Source of the DNA: Rhynchopus sp. YZ270_cl-10
Lineage: Eukaryota > Euglenozoa > Diplonemea > Diplonemida > Diplonemidae
Assembly (NCBI GenBank): GCA_964035575.1
Contig: OZ037854.1
Span: 1 to 64,000 of the forward strand
Reading direction: 5' to 3'
DNA length: 64,000 nt
The position numbers and the translations under genes were made by a program. This document shows positions 51,927-61,541 of the stretch, piece after piece. A model generated the notes under the pieces. The model ran no database searches. It was not told the origin of the DNA and worked only from the letters and a program-made list of their open reading frames with translations. The first letter of the stretch is position 1; every line of letters starts with the position of its first letter.

Positions 51927-52209
51927 CCTTCAGCCAATGTAAAAGGAGAGGGTTGCACACACAATGCCGTAGGGTGTGTGGTGCGTTACGTTTGAAAAAA
52001 AGGCAGGTATCCAAGAAGAAAAAGATTTTGCAAAGATGAACTGCGTCGGTCACTTCGTCGCCTACAATAAGGAGGCTTGCAGACTTTGCGACAAAAAAGA
52101 TGGGAAGCTCTGCTCCCTCCCTACCCATCGTGATGGGTACGTAGGAAGCAGAGACGCACGGCTGTGTCCACAAATGCTGATTTGTCGCACACCATTGCAA
52201 AGCTTGATG
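51927..52209 (-). CDS. Candidate exon between two homologous introns
   Basis: The segment is open for 94 codons from its acceptor (TTTTTTGGCAG): it starts HQALQWCATNQHLW, continues SLLIVGDEVTDAVHLC and ends LLLHWLKG. It is bounded by two candidate introns that both start GTACTTC and both carry H4 followed by H1. The sequence beyond is also open for 117 more codons, but that part contains repeat modules and is probably intron. Codon choice is only weakly coding-like and no homologue is recognised. The gene's other exons are not identified. Confidence 0.35.
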
Positions 52210-52373
52210 CTGCCAAAAAAGGAAAAGTTTAAAAGATGACCCTAAGCCTCTTGTGCTTGGTCATCTTTAATAAGGAGAAGTGGAAGGGGAATAAAATGAT
52301 AACTATTGACGCAGGCACCTCCGACAGACCCACGTACGATGTGAGCCGTCCGGATGAAAGCACAAAGAAGTAC
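52210..52373 (-). repeat. Candidate whole intron made of H4 and H1
   Basis: A 164-nt segment from GTACTTC to TTTTTTGGCAG. H4 occupies its first 60 nt and H1 lies at 52233-52267 with a perfect hairpin (AAGATGACC / GGTCATCTT). TTAAACTTTTCC and the acceptor follow. This is the most complete example of the modular intron design. Confidence 0.6.
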
Positions 52374-52640
52374 TCTGCGGCCAACAACAGAAGGGGGAAA
52401 AAAATGTTCGATCCCGTGTCTCGGGAAAATTCGTTCTTGATAAAACACTAACACCACTCAAGGAACACAGCTCCTAAGTGTACACACAGGCCAAGGGTCT
52501 GAGCATAGGTAACACACTGCCGAGGTGCGAGCAGAGCGCACACAGCACAACCTTGCACCAAGCACGGGGCACGCAACGCAGACCTTAGTGGCCTAGACGA
52601 AACACGCCTGCGGGTTTGTTCCACTTTACACGGTTCCCTG

Positions 52641-54815
52641 CTACTGTGGTATCGGCTCCTCGGGGCAAGGAGTGCATGGATCGGTCTCGGAAAGATGGGG
52701 GCACTCCTCTCCTCCGTGCTGTGGGCTCGTGTGAACACTTCTGGAGCGAGTCATCACCCCACCACAGGGAAGTGTACACGCACCCCACTCACTCCACTCA
52801 CTCACGACACAGTCAACTACGCAGGCACCTGGCTCTGGGCTGCATGTATCGGTTTCAGAAAGCTCAGGGCACTCCTCCCCTCCTTGATGTGGGGGTGTCT
52901 GGATTTGTCTGACGCGACTCTTCTCTCCAGAGCAGGAGCAGGGACTCCACAACTGCCACTCACTCACGACACAGTCAACCACGCAGGCACCTGGCTCTGG
53001 GCTGCATGTATCGGTTTCAGAAAGTTCAGGGCACTCCTCTCCTCCTTGATGTGGGGGTGTGAGGATGTGTCTGACACGACTCTTCTCTCCAGAGCAGGAG
53101 CAGGGACTCCACAACTGCCACTCACTCACGACACAGTCAACCACGCAGGCACCTGGCTCTGGGCTGCATGTATCGGTTTCAGAAAGCTCAGGGCACTCCT
53201 CCCCTCCTTGATGTGGGGGTGTGAGGATGTGTCTGACACGACTCTTCTCTCCAGAGCAGGAGCAGGGACTCCACAACTGCCACTCACTCACGACACAGTC
53301 AACCACGCAGGCACCTGGCTCTGGGCTGCATGTATCGGTTTCAGAAAGCTCAGGGCACTCCTCCCCTCCTTGATGTGGGGGTGTCTGGATTTGTCTGACG
53401 CGACTCTTCTCTCCAGAGCAGGAGCAGGGACTCCACAACTGCCACTCACTCACGACACAGTCAACCACGCAGGCACCTGGCTCTGGGCTGCATGTATCGG
53501 TTTCAGAAAGCTCAGGGCACTCCTCTCCTCCTTGATGTGGGGGTGTGAGGATTTGTCTGACACGACTCTTCTCTCCAGAGCAGGAGCAGGGACTCCACAA
53601 CTGCCACTCACTCACGACACAGTCAACTACGCAGGCACCTGGCTCTGGGCTGCATGTATCGGTTTCAGAAAGCTCAGGGCACTCCTCCCCTCCTTGGTGT
53701 GGGGGTGTGAGGATATCTCTGGACCGAGTCGTCTCCCCGAAGCAGGAGCAGGGACGCCACTCACTCCACTCACTGACAAGACAGTCGATCTGTGCGGGGT
53801 AGACGTACAGCTCTTCGCTGAGGGCAGAGGGGTTGTGCGGGCCGACGGGGATGCCGCCTTGCCAGTTCCGCGCGCAGCCTACTGCGTGGTACCACCAGGG
53901 ACCGTCGTACCCGTCGAGGTAGGAGTACGGGCTGTGCGAACGCATGAGGCCGTTGAACTCAAAGCCGGCAGGCGACTCGATCACCTCATACCCCGACACT
54001 GCACGTTCCGTCAGCCACGACGTCTGCCGCCACACGAACACCGCCTCCCCCTCATCCGCAAAGACGTACCGCAGCTTGAACTGATAGTACCCACCCGCAT
54101 GCAGATAACGCGCACTGTCCACCGCACCCACCACGCTGTACGTATTCGCAGACGGGTCATCCTCATTTTCCAAACCACTTTGCAACATGCTGCTGGAAAA
54201 GTAGTTTTTCCGGACATCCTTCAGCTCAAGAATCTTTACCTCGTTATCGCCGTATCCGAGACCACAGCAGGACGACGCTGTGTACGATGCTTTTTGGTGT
54301 CCCCCTGAGACACTCGCATGCTCACCGCTTGCAATGTTGAGCGAACCACCTAAGACTGTCGAGGCGAGGCCGGTCGCAACGTTCTTTGTGCCTGCTGCGA
54401 AGGAGAAAGCACCAGTTGCGTTGTTGTCTTTGCCGAACGCGACACCACCATTCGAAATGGTGTTGCCCTCTCCAACCACGACACCAGAGGACCCTGTGTA
54501 CGCATGCCCGTCACCCACGACCAGGTTGTGCTGCCCAGTACGCTGACTGCCTGCACTCTCTGCGGGCAGGTTGTCCCCTATGATGACGTTCCCTGCACCC
54601 TCAACACCATCCGACACAACCTGCAGACTCGCCCCCGACAGCTTCAGGACCTTCAACAGTGTAGTGGCACCGTCCGTGCTAGGTATCTGTGTATCCTCGA
54701 CAGATAGCACCCCCAGCAGCTTCCGTAAGGCAGTCACCTCTGTGTCGGTAAGCCCCTCGGCAGATGCACCCACAGCGAGGCATGCTGCGAGCAGTACACG
54801 CAGTGCGAGCCGCAT
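52641..54815 (-). CDS. Secreted YadA-like beta-roll / thrombospondin type 1 protein
   Basis: A 724-residue single-exon protein. Signal peptide MRLALRVLLAACLAVGASA. Residues about 72-190 form short Gly-rich repeats such as NVATGLASTVLGGSLNIASG, characteristic of the YadA/Hep_Hag head of bacterial trimeric adhesins. A unique segment follows (about 195-340; contains YLHAGGYYQFKLRYVF and YDGPWWYHAVGC). Seven thrombospondin type 1 repeats then reach the C terminus. The first and last are diverged, and five in the middle are almost identical 54-residue units of the form CVVSEWQLWSPCSCSG. There is no membrane anchor, so it is secreted or held by partners. The start chosen gives a clean signal peptide; upstream in-frame sequence is probably untranslated. 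An adhesive or extracellular-matrix role is likely. Confidence 0.88.
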   Translation of the reverse strand: MRLALRVLLAACLAVGASAEGLTDTEVTALRKLLGVLSVEDTQIPSTDGATTLLKVLKLSGASLQVVSDGVEGAGNVIIGDNLPAESAGSQRTGQHNLVVGDGHAYTGSSGVVVGEGNTISNGGVAFGKDNNATGAFSFAAGTKNVATGLASTVLGGSLNIASGEHASVSGGHQKASYTASSCCGLGYGDNEVKILELKDVRKNYFSSSMLQSGLENEDDPSANTYSVVGAVDSARYLHAGGYYQFKLRYVFADEGEAVFVWRQTSWLTERAVSGYEVIESPAGFEFNGLMRSHSPYSYLDGYDGPWWYHAVGCARNWQGGIPVGPHNPSALSEELYVYPAQIDCLVSEWSEWRPCSCFGETTRSRDILTPPHQGGEECPELSETDTCSPEPGACVVDCVVSEWQLWSPCSCSGEKSRVRQILTPPHQGGEECPELSETDTCSPEPGACVVDCVVSEWQLWSPCSCSGEKSRVRQIQTPPHQGGEECPELSETDTCSPEPGACVVDCVVSEWQLWSPCSCSGEKSRVRHILTPPHQGGEECPELSETDTCSPEPGACVVDCVVSEWQLWSPCSCSGEKSRVRHILTPPHQGGEECPELSETDTCSPEPGACVVDCVVSEWQLWSPCSCSGEKSRVRQIQTPPHQGGEECPELSETDTCSPEPGACVVDCVVSEWSEWGACTLPCGGVMTRSRSVHTSPQHGGEECPHLSETDPCTPCPEEPIPQ
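52840..53700 (-). repeat. 162-bp coding tandem repeat (TSP1 units)
   Basis: Five units of exactly 162 bp differ at only a few positions, mainly Q/H and L/Q changes in the RQILT / RHILT / RQIQT segment. Such uniformity implies recent duplication or gene conversion. Confidence 0.9.
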
Positions 54816-55210
54816 GTGTCCCCGGTAAGAGTGTTTGCTTCGATGTATAAAAAGACAGCCCCGCAAAATGTGTTTGCTAGCTGTCAGGGGGGGGGTGTGA
54901 GTGTTTGAAAAAAGGGATTCAGTGGGTGAGAGACTACAAGGAGCAGACCGGATAAGAGGAGAACAGGAGGAACAAAAGGGAGTCAATTTTTTTTCTTCTT
55001 TCTGTCAGGGGGGTGTCCCTGGGCAGGTACAGGGGGATACGGAAGACATTGGACGATGCAACTAACAAAAAAAAAAAGACATGTTGCCTTTTGTTTTGCT
55101 GGTGGGTTTGGGTATGAACAAAAAAAAGCAACTATGAAAAGTATTGTCATCATATGCAATCAATAAATTGATAGTATACGGTGGGGGGAACAAAAATGTT
55201 CCCATCTTTC
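54816..55210. other. Spacer upstream of the TSP1 gene
   Basis: Contains the probable acceptor (CTTTTTATACATCGAAG) for the TSP1 gene and poly-A/T runs. A copy of AAAAGCAACTATGAAAAG (55129-55146) is repeated just beyond the far end of the piggyBac element. Confidence 0.45.
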
Positions 55211-55214
55211 TTAA

Positions 55215-57128
55215 CCCTTTATGGACCACGGCCGTATTTTGCGTTTTGCTATGATTGTCTCTCACATAGGTAAAATGAGATCCGATGCATATTTTTGATC
55301 GTACCTGGCCGCAATTGAAAGATTTTGAGCAGATCTTTCAAATGGAGCAGAAATCGAAATAAAATGAGAAAAATGGAAAATGGAAAATTGAGGAGAGCTG
55401 ATATTTTTTCCTGAAAATTTTGAAGAAAAAAATTATTCCGGCTGCGCACCTGTTTTTTCGGTATTCGAAAATGGCTTTATTTGAAAGATCGGTTCAAAAT
55501 CTTTCAAAAGAAAGAAAAATCGATCAAAAAGTCCTAGTAGATAATGTCTCACTGCATGGAGAGAAGGTACCAACCAGCTAAATATACCGTAATTGTACAG
55601 AGGTTGGACAGTACAAAAGTTGGGGCTTTTGGGGCTTTTGGCCAACTTGGCCTGGTGTTGAACGCCGCATCCCCCGCACATGTAATCTGCTTTTAGCCGC
55701 CTGTTTCCCAAGCAAGAAGAAGTTGTCGACCAACACCCTCCTGCCAGTGTCTCTGTACCTTGACTGTGTTGATACAGCTTCTTTTGTACAATGTCCCCCA
55801 AAAGACAAAGGGCAATAAATACACGGAGAAGAGGCACAGCCAGTTCAGGGTCAGGAACTGCTACGACGAGTGTTACTTTGCCCGGTCGCAGATATTTTCC
55901 ATTATTTTAGTTTTGTTCTGAAAACCGTACAAAATGGTTCCCTTCACACCAAAGTTTGAATCCTCTGATGACTCAAGCTCGCCAGAGTAGTTCATTATTC
56001 CCAAAATATACCCGAAAAAGTCGAAAATTTGGAAATGCCTCGATTTGGTGACAGTGTATGAGAGTGTCAAAATAAATTGAATCTTGCTTCTTTGGAAAGA
56101 TTTCACATCAAATCTTTCCACTAAAAAAAAAATCGCTGAAAAAGTCCGAGTAGAAGCCATGTTAAGCATTTTCGTGGATATATATCATCCAAAATCTGCC
56201 CAGCCGTATAGAAAAGCCCGATTTTGGTCTGGTTTTTAGGTTATCCATTTTTCGCTAAAAAAATTGTCCGACCCCGGAATTTTTTCAGATCGCTCCGGAA
56301 ATTCATACAAGCGCATTTTCGGGGTAAAAAATTACACCCTCGGTGTCGCAAACGCTTGCGGGCGTGCCCGCAAACATCCTGGAAATTATTAGCCCAATTT
56401 TTTTTTTCGATTTTTATTTATTTTGAAAGATCGGGTGTAAAAGCGTTCAATTCCGGGGTCGGACGATTTTTTTTACGCACCTGTGGTATTCTGAAGAAAA
56501 ATCGTGAGGGGGGTGGTTTTCAGTAGGTTCCTTAAGGTTTCCCTTACCACACCCATTTCCTTAAGGATTTCCCGGGTTTTCCTTCTAATGACCAAGATGT
56601 TTCACCTTGACGCAACTTCAAGAAAGTTTTCGATTTTTTTTCCTTTGGAACGAGGGTTCATAATATCATTCAAATAACGCCGGTTTCGTCTCGCGAAAAT
56701 TTTTTGACTGTCACTAGTATTTTGTGTGGAACTCGGCCCGTTTTGCTAAGGAATTTGCCTTGTATTAGTACCTAAAGCCATGGTCTGGTTTTTATGTAAC
56801 TTTAACTCCACTAAAGTTTTCGATTTTTTTTTTATTTTATTGCGCGGAGTCCGGAAATGCATACAAGCTAATTTTTTTGGGCGTTTGTTGACACTTTATT
56901 TCTTGAGTCACCGATAAGAAAACGAGAAAAAACTGACACGACCATTTCAGAAAAAATTTTTTTTTTATTTTTTTGAGATTTTTATTTCTTTTGAAAGCGC
57001 GGTTTCGAAACGTTCAATTCCGGTGTCGGACGATAAAAAATATGCATCTCACATTTCTGAGTGAAAAATATGAAAAAGTATACGGCTAGCGAGATTTTGG
57101 ATGATATATCCTCTTGGTCCATAAAGGG
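55215..57128. mobile_element. piggyBac-type transposon remnant
   Basis: Flanked by TTAA on both sides (55211-55214 and 57129-57132), with 14-bp inverted ends CCCTTTATGGACCA. TTAA targets and CCC-starting termini are hallmarks of piggyBac. On the minus strand near 55640-55740, VLVDNFF and, in another frame, LKADYMCGG recall the piggyBac DDE-domain pattern DNFFTS...CGT, split by frame changes. Internal inverted segments (TTGTCCGACCCCGGAATT near 56263, its complement near 56447, and a third part-copy near 57020) suggest smaller nested repeats. It is nonautonomous or dead. Confidence 0.85.
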
Positions 57129-57220
57129 TTAAAAGCAACTATGAAAAGGAAAAAAAAAACTCGCAACAAAACCCCTTTGCCTTAAATTGGTAAAGACAAA
57201 TAGGAGACGAAAAGAAATTT

Positions 57221-57292
57221 GGCTTGAAATACAAAGCCCTGTGTACCTTGGTACATGACTGGTGCACCGGGGGTGGTCCAACCATGCAGTCC
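57221..57292 (-). repeat. H3 module
   Basis: In sense it starts GGACTGCATGGTTGGACC, contains GGTGCACC and ATGTACCAAGGTACAC, and ends GGCTTTGTATTTCAAGCC, then AAATTTCTTTTC. It matches the U-box intron copy over most of its length. Confidence 0.75.
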
Positions 57293-58274
57293 AAACATTA
57301 ATACAAAGCACACTGTGTGTTTATCCACACAGTGTTGCATTAAATTGCTGTCCAAGACTGAGCACCCACCTACGTGGGATTTGTACTTAATGCCACCCAT
57401 AAAAAATAGGGCTAGAAGTCGTACAGAACGATAGTTTCTTTTATTTTTTCTTCATTTTTTTTTTTTTGTCCAAATTTTCGTATCACATTTCATGTAAGGA
57501 ACAACAAAACAAGGATATGTACACAACGTACATTTATTTGTCCCTCTCTTCTGTGTGAACATGGTTCCAATGTTTTGAAAAATTGGACAAAAATAAAAAA
57601 AAAAAAGGGCAAAAAAAGCGTTTATTTTTTTCCAAAAGCTAGGTTACGATAAACCGTAGGTTGGAGGGAAAGAAAAGAAAATCAAAATCAAAAAAAAATA
57701 TGCACGCGCCTCTTCAATCTGGCTGCGGCAGGCTGACGTACACACACAAACACAATGCCACTATTGCCCAATGACAGGACGGCAAGATATGCTCAAAAAT
57801 GAGGGAATTGAAACTTTTCTTTGGCACAAAAATCCCCTCCCCTCCCTTCCATTTGAGAAGACCAGGTGGGAGAGATGAAGAGGGGAAGAGAGATATTCCG
57901 TCCTATTTTTTCCGTGAAAAAAATAAATTATTTTTTGAAGGAATTTCTCTCAAGGAGAATTCTGGGGTACAAAGCACTCTCAACACTCATCACTTTTTTT
58001 TCTAGATTTTTTTATATTACACGCACCCAAAAAATAACAAAACTCACTCAGATGTTTGGGATGCCCGACCCAAAATTTGGCCAAAAAAAGTAGGACACCC
58101 ATGCACACCATGCACGCACCATTTAATAATTCACACACTCAGGTTTTTTTGAAAACGGAACGGAAAGAAATGACAAAACCTAGCAAGATAAAATGCACCT
58201 GACAATATTTTCTAGGAATTGAATAGATAATAGTCAAAAAAAAATGCATTTGTATTTATTGAAAACTTGGTTGT

Positions 58275-58307
58275 ATTAGTGTAGACACCCGAGGATGAAC
58301 TCCACTA
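58275..58307 (-). repeat. H2 module
   Basis: In sense: TAGTGGAGTTCATCCTCGG, GTGTCTACACTAATAC, then AACCAAGTTTTC. TAGTG pairs with CACTA. It is nearly identical to the copy at 28036-28067. Confidence 0.7.
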
Positions 58308-59042
58308 TATACTTTATTGGTTTCGTGAACGCGGGGACGACGCTCCACACGTTCATAGCCTCATAGCCATAAGGCTGAGGCACTTCTGTCAGGACACGAG
58401 GTGACGTTGTTATGTGCAAAACATCTCTCTCTAACCACCCTTGTAGTCAATAGGCACTAGCAACGATCCCAACTCACAGTTTCGATGTGGACTAACTAAG
58501 GGTTCGATTCCGAGGGGTGGCAGCGGAAACACAACGGTGAAGTACATCAACTGACTTGTGGTGAATCTGTTGTAAGACAGACGGTGAAAATCACAAATCA
58601 AGCCATGTATTTCACTGTCATGATCTGCCTAAGACAATTAGAGTACTCAATTGGAAAAAAAATCAGTCTGAAAAACGAAGCTATTACCCATAAATCGCAA
58701 ATAAAATCAAAGGGAGGGAGGTAAGAACAGAATGGTAATTGATAAAAGAGGGAAAGAACGCTTGACAGACAAGAAAAACACCCCAACAGCGTGGCAGCAG
58801 CTTCAGCAAAGACAAAAAAAAAGGACAAAAATTAGAAGTGTAGTTGAATAGGCTCCAGCAAACGCCACTATGGACGCCGGCACTGAAAACCATCAGGAGG
58901 CAAAAACACAACTCTTCCACAAAAAAAAAAAAAAAAAAAAACAGTGTGGTTTTGTTTGATTTCGAGAAAAAAAAAATGGGTTTGAAAGATGCATGGACCT
59001 CTGGACACAGCACAGCCTTCAAAAAAAAGGGGGAGGGCATGT

Positions 59043-59074
59043 AAGATGAACCAAGCCTCCCACGCTTGGTCTCC
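59043..59074 (-). repeat. H1 module (short-stem form)
   Basis: In sense: GGAGACCAAGCGTGGGAGG, CTTGGTTCATCTT, then ACATGCCCTCCCCC and a T run. The inner stem ACCAAGC/GCTTGGT is perfect with a compensating change (CCAAG for CTAAG), evidence that pairing is maintained. Confidence 0.7.
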
Positions 59075-60045
59075 AGGGGACTTTATGCCGGTATGACTGA
59101 GATTTTTTTTGGGGGGAAAAAAGGGTGCGGTGCACTGACGCTCCGTAGGCACATCGTACACCCCCTTTGGGGTGTTGCACCATCCGTTGTACCAAGCTTA
59201 CTCCTTGGCGCTTGAAGGCCGGCAAAAACCGGGGTGATGTGATGGGGTTTGGGAAAGCTCACTTTTGCGACCACTAAACGAATAGCGCGCAGTATGAGGG
59301 TGTGAGGGTGTGATGGGGTATATAGAGAGTTGAACGATGAACAATAATACACCTCTGTGCGTGTGTACACATACACAACCTGGTCAATGTTCCACTCTTG
59401 GGAACTAAACCCCACCCCGCGGTAAGGTTCACAACAACCCATTCCTATTCACCGATGATGTATGTGGACGCTATGCGGGAGGGGGGGTTTTACCCATAAC
59501 TGCTTTCAAGGTTTTTATTTTGTTTTTTTTGTGATGGCGAGATTGGAAAGTCACCGTGTTTGTTGTCATCGCGTCAGAGACTGCTCACGGTGCCCAGCTT
59601 ACAACAGCATAGGTTGCCAAAGAAATAACTAAATGAGGGAGGTCAAATTAACCATTATTTGGTTTTTAAAACATAAAAAAGGCAAAAGCGCAAAGCACAG
59701 AAGATCAAGGGGGAAATAGAAAAAAAATGGGTCCAAGAATCTCTCAATAGACCAAAAAATAAAGGAATGCATCTGGTGCACGTACATGTCCACGTTGTCA
59801 CATATTGTGTACACTCTACGCCATATCGGATGCTGCCACGTTGCCGACGCAGCGCGTTTAACAATTAAACTTTTTGATTTTCAGACTCCTATCACAGGAT
59901 AGCAGCAAAGAAGCAAAAAGAAATGGATATAAAGTTGACGCAGTACAAGACACACACCTCATGAGCATCGGGGGCTCAAAAAAACACCCCCGCATTTGTA
60001 CCAAAAAAACACAAACCACAACACCGCATCCCTTACCTTATCGCT

Positions 60046-60894
60046 TTACCCCGATGAGAGCAGCACCTGCTGGAGGGTTTTCCCTTGACGTTTTATTGTA
60101 GTATATGCGGTGAGAGGACAGTCTTCACCAGCACTGTGTAGGACTGGGGCACCCATGCGCTTTGCTGTGGTCGCGAGGCAGCAGGTGATGTCGGAATCGT
60201 GGAGGAGGGTGGGGGAGGCGTAACGTACTGAGGATACGTCTTGCGCTGCTGCGGCTAGGACAACAGCTTTGTCGGAGCGGAGAGCTTCTGATGCATAGCG
60301 GAGTGCAGAGCCTCGGCGTGATACTGCTGCAATCACAACGCGGCGGTTGTCACGGAGCCTTTCGCTTGCAAAGCGCAGTGCGACACCAAACCTCGTCACA
60401 GCCGCCAACACCACGTCTAAACAGTCCCGCATCTCTTCTCCAGAGTGGAGGAGAAAGTAGGGACAGCTTCTCACTGCACTGAGAATGAAGTCTTTGTTGT
60501 GCGCAAGGTCGGTTCCCATGAATGCTGCGTCTTCGCATCGTGCACGCACCGCAGCGAGAACCACTTCTCGGTCAGATCGAGCCCACGCTGGGCACTCAGC
60601 AAGAGAGCTATGAAGGATGTAGCGCAGCATGTGGTGGTTGCTTTCATAGGCCACAACGCAGTCGCCGTGTTGCAAGGAGATGGTTGAGAGGGGGGTGTTC
60701 TGCGGTGTGCTGCGGGAGGTCTCAGCAGAGCACAGCTCCACCCCCTCGTGGAGGAGGGAGAGCTCCCACACCTCGCAGCGGAGGTGCGGGAAGGCCTGTG
60801 CGACCTTTGCACGCAAAGACCCTATCGAATCTTCAGCGCCAACCTCCACCCAACATCGGCACCCACTACGCCCTAGGACTGCTTCGACCTCCAT
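60046..60894 (-). CDS. DUF4116-like repeat protein
   Basis: A 282-residue single-exon protein. The N-terminal 85 residues (strands VEAVLGRSGCRCWVEVG and LSLLHEGVELCS, then HGDCVVAYES) have the look of a ubiquitin-like beta-grasp domain. Residues about 105-240 contain repeats of the DUF4116 type, each with a DxxVVLAAV helix and an ALRYAS-like core, for example DNRRVVIAAVSRRGSALRYA and SDKAVVLAAAAQDVSSVRYA. DUF4116 repeats are expanded in many protists and their function is unknown. The start is supported by an acceptor 6 nt upstream of the ATG. Confidence 0.8.
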   Translation of the reverse strand: MEVEAVLGRSGCRCWVEVGAEDSIGSLRAKVAQAFPHLRCEVWELSLLHEGVELCSAETSRSTPQNTPLSTISLQHGDCVVAYESNHHMLRYILHSSLAECPAWARSDREVVLAAVRARCEDAAFMGTDLAHNKDFILSAVRSCPYFLLHSGEEMRDCLDVVLAAVTRFGVALRFASERLRDNRRVVIAAVSRRGSALRYASEALRSDKAVVLAAAAQDVSSVRYASPTLLHDSDITCCLATTAKRMGAPVLHSAGEDCPLTAYTTIKRQGKTLQQVLLSSG

Positions 60895-60900
60895 TTTGTC

Positions 60901-60902
60901 CT
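60901..60902 (-). promoter_or_regulatory. Splice acceptor 6 nt before the DUF4116-like gene
   Basis: In sense: CCTTCTTTTTTTAG, then GACAAA and the ATG. The pyrimidine tract and very short leader fit trans-splicing. Confidence 0.55.
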
Positions 60903-61090
60903 AAAAAAAGAAGGAACTAAAAAAAAAGGGATTTTTTTGTGTGGAGATCCCTTCCTAGGTGGGGGTGGAGGAGGAAGGATAAGGGGATGAAAGAGTCAAT
61001 AAAAAAAAAATGAATAAAATAGCGAGAGGTTGCAAAAAAACGTCGGTTCATCGGGACGAATGGTGCTGAAAGATCAGAAACACATGAAAT

Positions 61091-61345
61091 TCAAAAGGGT
61101 CACGATACGCTCTCAGTGCTAATGTGGGAGGATCAAAAAGTAGGGGAGGGTGGGTGGTGCTTTTGTTTGAACATAAAAATGGATGAATTTGTTTTTTCTG
61201 ATCTGTCAGGGCGTTGGACAAAAAGGGGTGGGTTGAAACCCCACTTGGCTTTGGGTTTGGGAGGCGAGATGTTGCAGTGGGTTTATTACGTATTGGGGAA
61301 TACTATGGAACAAAGTTGTTCGGGGAAGGTCGAAGACAAGCAGTT
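61091..61345. repeat. Dispersed 250-bp repeat, copy 1
   Basis: Starts TTCAAAAGGGTCACGATAC and includes GCTCTCAGTGCTAAT and GGTGCTTTTGTTTGAACAT. It matches 63412-63800 in the same orientation at roughly 85-90% by eye. It lies between the DUF4116-like gene and the stop of the WD40-type gene. Confidence 0.8.
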
Positions 61346-61541
61346 CTTTTTTTTTTGTCAAAAAAAAAAATAGGAGGATGCTCGACGACGTATTTCTGAT
61401 GGAAACATGCAGGTGAGAGTGCCAACACCGGGAAGACCCGTGGCATTTATTGTACCTGTCTGCTCCTATAAAGTGCTGCTTCGGCATTGAGGAACGAACA
61501 CTGCCAGAGCTGACCCCGTGTGCCTGTGGAAATCCATGACA

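Larger units (their letters stand above)
57133..60045. other. Gene-poor spacer with H1, H2 and H3 modules
   Basis: The modules lie at 57221-57292 (H3), 58275-58307 (H2) and 59043-59074 (H1). A 119-codon minus-strand ORF at 59083-59442 (MGCCEPYRGVGFSSQ) has no recognisable domain and is not supported. A tRNA-like fold near 58436-58522 was examined and rejected. Poly-A/T runs are frequent. Confidence 0.45.

Noticed and set aside
52840-53700. Regular repeats considered as a CRISPR array
   Set aside because: The 162-bp units are coding TSP1 repeats with no repeat/spacer structure, in a eukaryotic gene.
52695-54308. 537-codon plus-strand ORF
   Set aside because: It is the complement of the TSP1 repeats and repeats with the same 162-bp period; the minus-strand protein has real domains.
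58436-58522. tRNA-like segment: 7-bp acceptor pairing (CCACCCT/GGGGTGG), D-arm TAGT/ACTA and GGTTCGATTCC
   Set aside because: The T-stem does not pair beyond two bases and no anticodon stem forms, so it is at most a tRNA pseudogene or chance.
58480-58525. Resemblance to the 18S rRNA stretch containing GGGTTCGATTCCG
   Set aside because: Only about a dozen bases match and the flanks do not follow the rRNA.
59083-59442. 119-codon minus-strand ORF
   Set aside because: No domain, no clear acceptor, and codon use close to the spacer background.
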